Shown piece after piece: positions 60,539 to 64,000 of a stretch of 64,000 bases of DNA. The notes beneath the pieces are model-generated. The model made no database searches and was not told where the DNA came from. It worked only from the letters and a program-made list of their open reading frames with translations. Origin of the DNA: Pseudomonas maumuensis (lineage in GTDB: Bacteria; Pseudomonadota; Gammaproteobacteria; Pseudomonadales; Pseudomonadaceae); assembly GCF_019139675.1 (NCBI RefSeq), contig NZ_CP077077.1, positions 3,348,001 through 3,412,000 on the forward strand, read 5' to 3'. Numbering within the stretch: position 1 is the first letter of the stretch; each line of letters starts with the position of its first letter. The position numbers were made by a program, and so were the translations under genes.

Positions 60539-61102
60539 ATGCGCTATGCCACCGACCACAAGCAACAGACCCGCGAAAAACTGCTGGTCAGCAGCGGCGC
60601 CCTGGCCAAGCGCGGCGGTTTCGCCGCCACTGGCGTGGCCGGGCTGATGAAGGCCATCGGCCTGACCGGCGGCGCCTTCTACAACCACTTCCCGTCCAAG
60701 GATGATCTGTTCAGCGAGATCGTCCGCCGCGAGCTGGCCAACAGCCCGCTGGCGCGCCTGGTTGAACGTGGCACCGACCGTGCGCGGCTCAAGCGCCTAC
60801 TCGACCAGTACCTGAGCCTGGCGCACCTGCACAATGCCGAAGGCGGATGCCCGTTGCCGCCACTGGGAGTGGAGATCGCGCGTGCCGAACGGCCGGTGCG
60901 CGAACAGGCCGAACACTGGCTGCTGGAATTGCACCAGGCCTGGAGCGAAACCCTGGATGATCCCGACCTGGCCTGGGCTTTGCTCAGCCAGTGTGTCGGC
61001 GCGCTGGTGGTGGGGCGCATGCTGGCCAGTGAACCGGTGCAGGCACAGGTGCTGGACGCCAGCCGCAAGCTGGTCGAGCAGGTCTTCGATGAAGTTCGCT
61101 AG
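60539..61102 (+). CDS. TetR-family transcriptional regulator
   Basis: A 187-residue protein with the TetR helix-turn-helix at residues 8-55 (TREKLLVSSGALAKRGGFAA, then GLTGGAFYNHFPSKDDLFSE) and a helical ligand domain. Start at 60539 gives the family N-terminus; the longer frame would cover the operator. It probably represses the SDR-isomerase operon. It overlaps the next gene by 14 bp. Confidence 0.92.
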   Translation: MRYATDHKQQTREKLLVSSGALAKRGGFAATGVAGLMKAIGLTGGAFYNHFPSKDDLFSEIVRRELANSPLARLVERGTDRARLKRLLDQYLSLAHLHNAEGGCPLPPLGVEIARAERPVREQAEHWLLELHQAWSETLDDPDLAWALLSQCVGALVVGRMLASEPVQAQVLDASRKLVEQVFDEVR

Positions 61103-61682
61103 CACGCTGCTGGGGTTGCTGATGACCCTGCCCGCCTTCGCCCAGGACAGCTGCCCGGCCGGGCAGTACCAGGTCTGCCTGGTGGTGTGTTTCTGCGCGC
61201 CCATCGACCCCAACCAAGGAGGCCAGGTGCTGCAGGATGTCGAGCGCATGGCCACCGGCAGCCTGGTGTTCGCCCTGCGCCAGGCCCGCGACGAAGCCAC
61301 TGCCAACGGCACGCAGCCGATTCCCCTGCATATCCGTGCCCAGCTCGAACCCTGGTACGACTTCGCCGTGCTCGACGCGGCACGTTACCGGGTCGGCAAC
61401 GAACAGCAGATCAGCGCCGCCAACGCACTACTGCAGAACCCGGACGTCAACGCCGTGACCCTGATCGACACGGTCATTTTCCGCCGCCCCGCCGATGCCG
61501 AGGACAACGTGGCATTGTGGGCCCATGAGCTCAAGCACGTGCAGCAGTATCAGGAGCTGGGCGTCGAGGCCTTCGCCCAGCAATACACCCGTGACTACCA
61601 GGCGCTGGAAGGGCCCGCCTACGAAATCGAGGCCAAGGTGGCCAAGGCGTTGCGTGAAAAGTCCGCTGGCGGGCCGCGCTGA
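61089..61682 (+). CDS. Exported DUF4157-like protein with HExxH-type motif
   Basis: A 197-residue protein with a signal peptide (MKFASTLLGLLMTLPAFAQ) and a Cys-rich mature start (CPAGQYQVCLVVCFC). The C-terminal half resembles the DUF4157 domain: DTVIFRRPADAEDNVALWAH, then ELKHVQQYQELG. HELKH fits the zinc-protease HExxH variant, with a possible third ligand region in YEIEAKV. DUF4157 is also found in contractile-injection toxin leaders, but this protein stands alone. It overlaps tetR by 14 bp, implying co-transcription. Reaction unknown. Confidence 0.72.
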   Translation: MKFASTLLGLLMTLPAFAQDSCPAGQYQVCLVVCFCAPIDPNQGGQVLQDVERMATGSLVFALRQARDEATANGTQPIPLHIRAQLEPWYDFAVLDAARYRVGNEQQISAANALLQNPDVNAVTLIDTVIFRRPADAEDNVALWAHELKHVQQYQELGVEAFAQQYTRDYQALEGPAYEIEAKVAKALREKSAGGPR

Positions 61683-61835
61683 CAGCGCAATTTTGATGGG
61701 CGCCCATGCGTCATGATCGATGATGGCACCGGTCATATCATTGCCCGTGATAATAACCTTCGCTTCATTTGATTCGTGCGTCACGCGCAAGACACTCAAA
61801 CTCCGCCCACTACTAATATCTCGGCGGAGTTCTCC

Positions 61836-63077
61836 ATGGATCACTCACTCAAACCCTTGCGCTTCCCCCTCGCTGCCCTGGCAGTGGTGGTGCTCAGCGC
61901 TTGCGGTCGCACCCCCGACGCCGTGCAGGCTCCCGCCGCGCCAAAAGTCAGCGTCGCCAAGGTGATCGAACAACCGATCAACGAATGGGACGAGTTCACC
62001 GGCCGCCTCGAAGCGCCGGAGACCGTCGAGGTACGTCCGCGGGTGTCCGGCCAGGTCGACCTGGTGGCCTTCACCGAAGGCGCCCAGGTGAAGAAAGGCG
62101 ACCTGCTGTTCCAGATCGACCCGCGCCCGTTCCAGGCCGAAGTGCGCCGCCTCGAAGCCCAGCTGCAACAAGCCAAGGCCACCGCCATCCGCAGTGCCAA
62201 CGAAGCCCGCCGTGGCGAGCGCCTGCGTGACAGCAACGCCATCTCCGCGGAATTGGCCGAGTCGCGCACCAGCGCCGCCGCCGAAGCCCGCGCCGGGGTC
62301 GACGCGATCCAGGCCCAGCTCGACCTGGCCCGCCTGAACCTGAGCTTCACCCGCGTCACCGCGCCGATCAGCGGCCGGGTCAGCCGCGCCCAGTTCACCG
62401 CCGGCAACATCGTCACCGCCGATGTCACCCCGCTGACCAGCGTGGTCTCCACCGACAAGGTCTACGCCTACTTCGACGCCGACGAGCGCGTGTACCTCAA
62501 GTACAGCCAGCTGGCCCGCGACGGCCAGCGCGGCCAGAGCACCCCGGTGTACCTGGGCCTGACCAACGAGACCGGCAACCCGCACCTGGGTCAGATGAAC
62601 TTCGTCGACAACCAGGTCAACCCGCGCACCGGCACCATCCGTGGCCGCGCCGTGTTCGACAACCGCGACGGCCAGTTCACACCCGGCCTGTACGCGCGTC
62701 TGAAGCTGGTCGGCAGCGCCCAGTACGACGCCGTGCTGATCAACGACGAAGCGGTCGGCACCGACCTGGGCAAGAAGTTCGTGCTGGTCATGGACAAGGA
62801 CAACAAGGCCGCCTACCGCGCCGTGGAACTGGGGCCCAAGCTCGAAGGCCTGCGTATCGTGCGCAGCGGCCTGGGCAAGGACGACCGCATCGTGGTCAAG
62901 GGCCTGCAGCGCGTGCGCCCTGGCTCGCAGGTTTCCCCGCAGGAAACGCCGATGGCCAGCGAGCAGACTCTCGCCGCCCTCGCCCAGCAGCGCCAAGCCC
63001 TGGAAGCCAGCAACCCGGCACCGAAGGTTGCCGGCGCCAATGTCAAAGTCGCCAGCGCCCAAGCGCCGCGCGGTTAA
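61836..63077 (+). CDS. mexE: RND efflux membrane fusion lipoprotein, MexE-like
   Basis: A 413-residue adaptor with a lipoprotein signal (lipobox VVLSAC, Cys23), barrel-sandwich halves (RVSGQVDLVAFTEGAQVKKG and RVTAPISGRVSRAQF), a coiled coil between, and a C-terminal barrel (NPRTGTIRGRAVFDNRDG). Length and sequence pattern match MexE, which with MexF and an outer membrane channel exports chloramphenicol, quinolones and other compounds. No MexT-type LysR regulator is adjacent in this window. The gap 61683-61835 holds its promoter region and short imperfect repeats. Confidence 0.92.
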   Translation: MDHSLKPLRFPLAALAVVVLSACGRTPDAVQAPAAPKVSVAKVIEQPINEWDEFTGRLEAPETVEVRPRVSGQVDLVAFTEGAQVKKGDLLFQIDPRPFQAEVRRLEAQLQQAKATAIRSANEARRGERLRDSNAISAELAESRTSAAAEARAGVDAIQAQLDLARLNLSFTRVTAPISGRVSRAQFTAGNIVTADVTPLTSVVSTDKVYAYFDADERVYLKYSQLARDGQRGQSTPVYLGLTNETGNPHLGQMNFVDNQVNPRTGTIRGRAVFDNRDGQFTPGLYARLKLVGSAQYDAVLINDEAVGTDLGKKFVLVMDKDNKAAYRAVELGPKLEGLRIVRSGLGKDDRIVVKGLQRVRPGSQVSPQETPMASEQTLAALAQQRQALEASNPAPKVAGANVKVASAQAPRG

Positions 63078-63089
63078 GGGACAACACCG

Positions 63090-64000
63090 ATGAACTTCTC
63101 GAAATTCTTCATTACCCGGCCGATCTTCGCCGCGGTGCTGTCGCTGGTGCTGCTGATCGCGGGTTCGATCTCGCTGTTCCAGCTGCCGATCAGCGAATAC
63201 CCCGAAGTGGTGCCGCCCACCGTGGTGGTGCGCGCCAACTTCCCCGGCGCCAACCCCAAGGTGATCGGCGAGACCGTCGCCGCGCCGCTTGAGCAAGCCA
63301 TCACCGGTGTCGAGAACATGCTGTACATGTCCTCGCAGTCCACCGCCGACGGCAAGCTGACCCTGACCATCACCTTCGCCCTGGGCACCGACCTGGACAA
63401 CGCCCAGGTGCAGGTGCAGAACCGCGTCACCCGCACCCAGCCCAAGCTGCCGGAAGAAGTGACCCGTATCGGTATCACCGTCGATAAGGCCTCGCCCGAC
63501 CTGACCATGGTCGTGCACCTGACCTCGCCGGACAACCGCTACGACATGCTCTACCTGTCCAACTACGCCATCCTCAACATCAAGGATGAGCTGGCGCGCC
63601 TGGGCGGCGTGGGCGACGTGCAGCTGTTCGGCATGGGCGACTATTCGCTGCGCGTGTGGCTCGATCCGAACAAGACCGCCTCGCGCAACCTGACCGCCAG
63701 CGACGTGGTGGCCGCGATCCGCGAGCAGAACCGCCAGGTTGCCGCCGGCCAACTGGGCGCCCCGCCTGCCCCCGGCTCGACCAGCTTCCAGCTGTCGATC
63801 AACACCCAGGGCCGCTTGGTCAACGAGGAAGAGTTCGAGAACATCATCATCCGTGCCGGCGCCAACGGCGAGATCACCCGTCTGAAGGACATCGCCCGGG
63901 TCGAACTCGGCTCCAGCCAGTACGCCCTGCGCTCGCTGCTGAACAACCAGCCGGCGGTGGCCATCCCGATCTTCCAGCGCCCAGGCTCCAACGCCATCGA
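63090..64000 (+). CDS. mexF: RND efflux inner membrane pump, MexF-like (3' part outside window)
   Basis: The first 303 residues of a pump normally near 1060. The opening MNFSKFFITRPIFAAVLSLV is the first membrane helix of HAE1-RND proteins, followed by periplasmic porter subdomains (PTVVVRANFPGANPKVIGET, SQSTADGKLTLTITFALGTD and LGGVGDVQLFGMGDYSLRVW). It starts 12 bp after mexE and is the proton-driven exporter of the complex. Confidence 0.93.
   Translation, partial: MNFSKFFITRPIFAAVLSLVLLIAGSISLFQLPISEYPEVVPPTVVVRANFPGANPKVIGETVAAPLEQAITGVENMLYMSSQSTADGKLTLTITFALGTDLDNAQVQVQNRVTRTQPKLPEEVTRIGITVDKASPDLTMVVHLTSPDNRYDMLYLSNYAILNIKDELARLGGVGDVQLFGMGDYSLRVWLDPNKTASRNLTASDVVAAIREQNRQVAAGQLGAPPAPGSTSFQLSINTQGRLVNEEEFENIIIRAGANGEITRLKDIARVELGSSQYALRSLLNNQPAVAIPIFQRPGSNAI

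Noticed and set aside
61683..61835. MexT-type binding site before mexE
   Set aside because: Short imperfect repeats are present, but I could not match the expected spacing of the published pattern with confidence.
1..64000. CRISPR arrays, rRNA or tRNA genes, complete insertion sequences
   Set aside because: No regularly spaced repeats, no tRNA cloverleaf or rRNA sequence and no transposase gene could be seen; the repeats present are REP-type and composite elements.

Overview
The window is a GC-rich chromosomal segment of a fluorescent Pseudomonas, most likely of the P. putida / P. entomophila group. This rests on gene content: a PvdM/PvdN pair with a PvdS-type promoter, DUF1652 and DUF3077-like small proteins, a short orphan RHS tip protein, Pseudomonas-style REP pairs, and MexEF-type RND genes. 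The species call is inference; no rRNA or tRNA gene is present to anchor it.

Layout. 0-1.4 kb: an EmrA-like pump adaptor (cut by the window edge) with its MarR regulator. 1.8-9.2 kb: glycerate kinase, a CdaR/SdaR-type regulator and an MFS carrier, then a DmpA-like P1 peptidase with an APC permease and a LuxR regulator. 9.2-15.6 kb: LysR regulator, type-2 ArgC, several GNATs, a PhnB-like VOC protein, a truncated glyoxalase, a lipoprotein and a PP2C-like phosphatase. 15.69-18.64 kb: a decayed, AT-richer integrated element between imperfect 44-bp direct repeats, with the C-terminus of a tyrosine integrase and an exported transglutaminase-like protein. 18.7-23 kb: PbpG endopeptidase and the pyoverdine-maturation pair pvdM-pvdN. 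23.1-30.2 kb: a signalling cluster (CHASE3/GAF triple-receiver hybrid kinase, CheR, receiver-less CheB, a REC-kinase and two single-domain receivers). 30.4-38 kb: small Pseudomonas proteins, LysR, an Rrf2 regulator divergent from an NDH-2-like oxidoreductase, and two tandem paralogous chemoreceptors. 38-47 kb: a catabolic gene set (NCS1 permease, two flavin reductases, a luciferase-like monooxygenase, DUF1185, alpha/beta hydrolase, aldehyde dehydrogenase, a PcaC-like protein, GntR and NUDIX) sharing a palindromic operator. 47.2-51.5 kb: two convergent paralogous hybrid kinases. 51.6-58.7 kb: LysE exporter, RHS tip protein, DUF3077-like gene, an ECF sigma/anti-sigma pair beside a SrpA-like catalase and cytochrome b561, an MFS carrier behind a Fur-like box, and an XRE-cupin regulator. 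59-64 kb: isomerase/SDR operon divergent from TetR, a DUF4157-like exported protein, and mexEF (mexF cut by the window edge).

The most interesting parts are the 38-47 kb cluster, which resembles but does not match the Rut pyrimidine pathway, with three copies of an ATGGTATACCAT-type site; a family of about 267-bp composite repeats with roughly 70-bp inverted ends (three full copies and one half copy, one abutting a truncated gene); the prophage-like remnant carrying the transglutaminase-like gene; the paired SD-overlapping hairpins before the two chemoreceptor genes; and the PvdS box before pvdMN. Coordinates were read by eye from the sequence; no similarity search was run.
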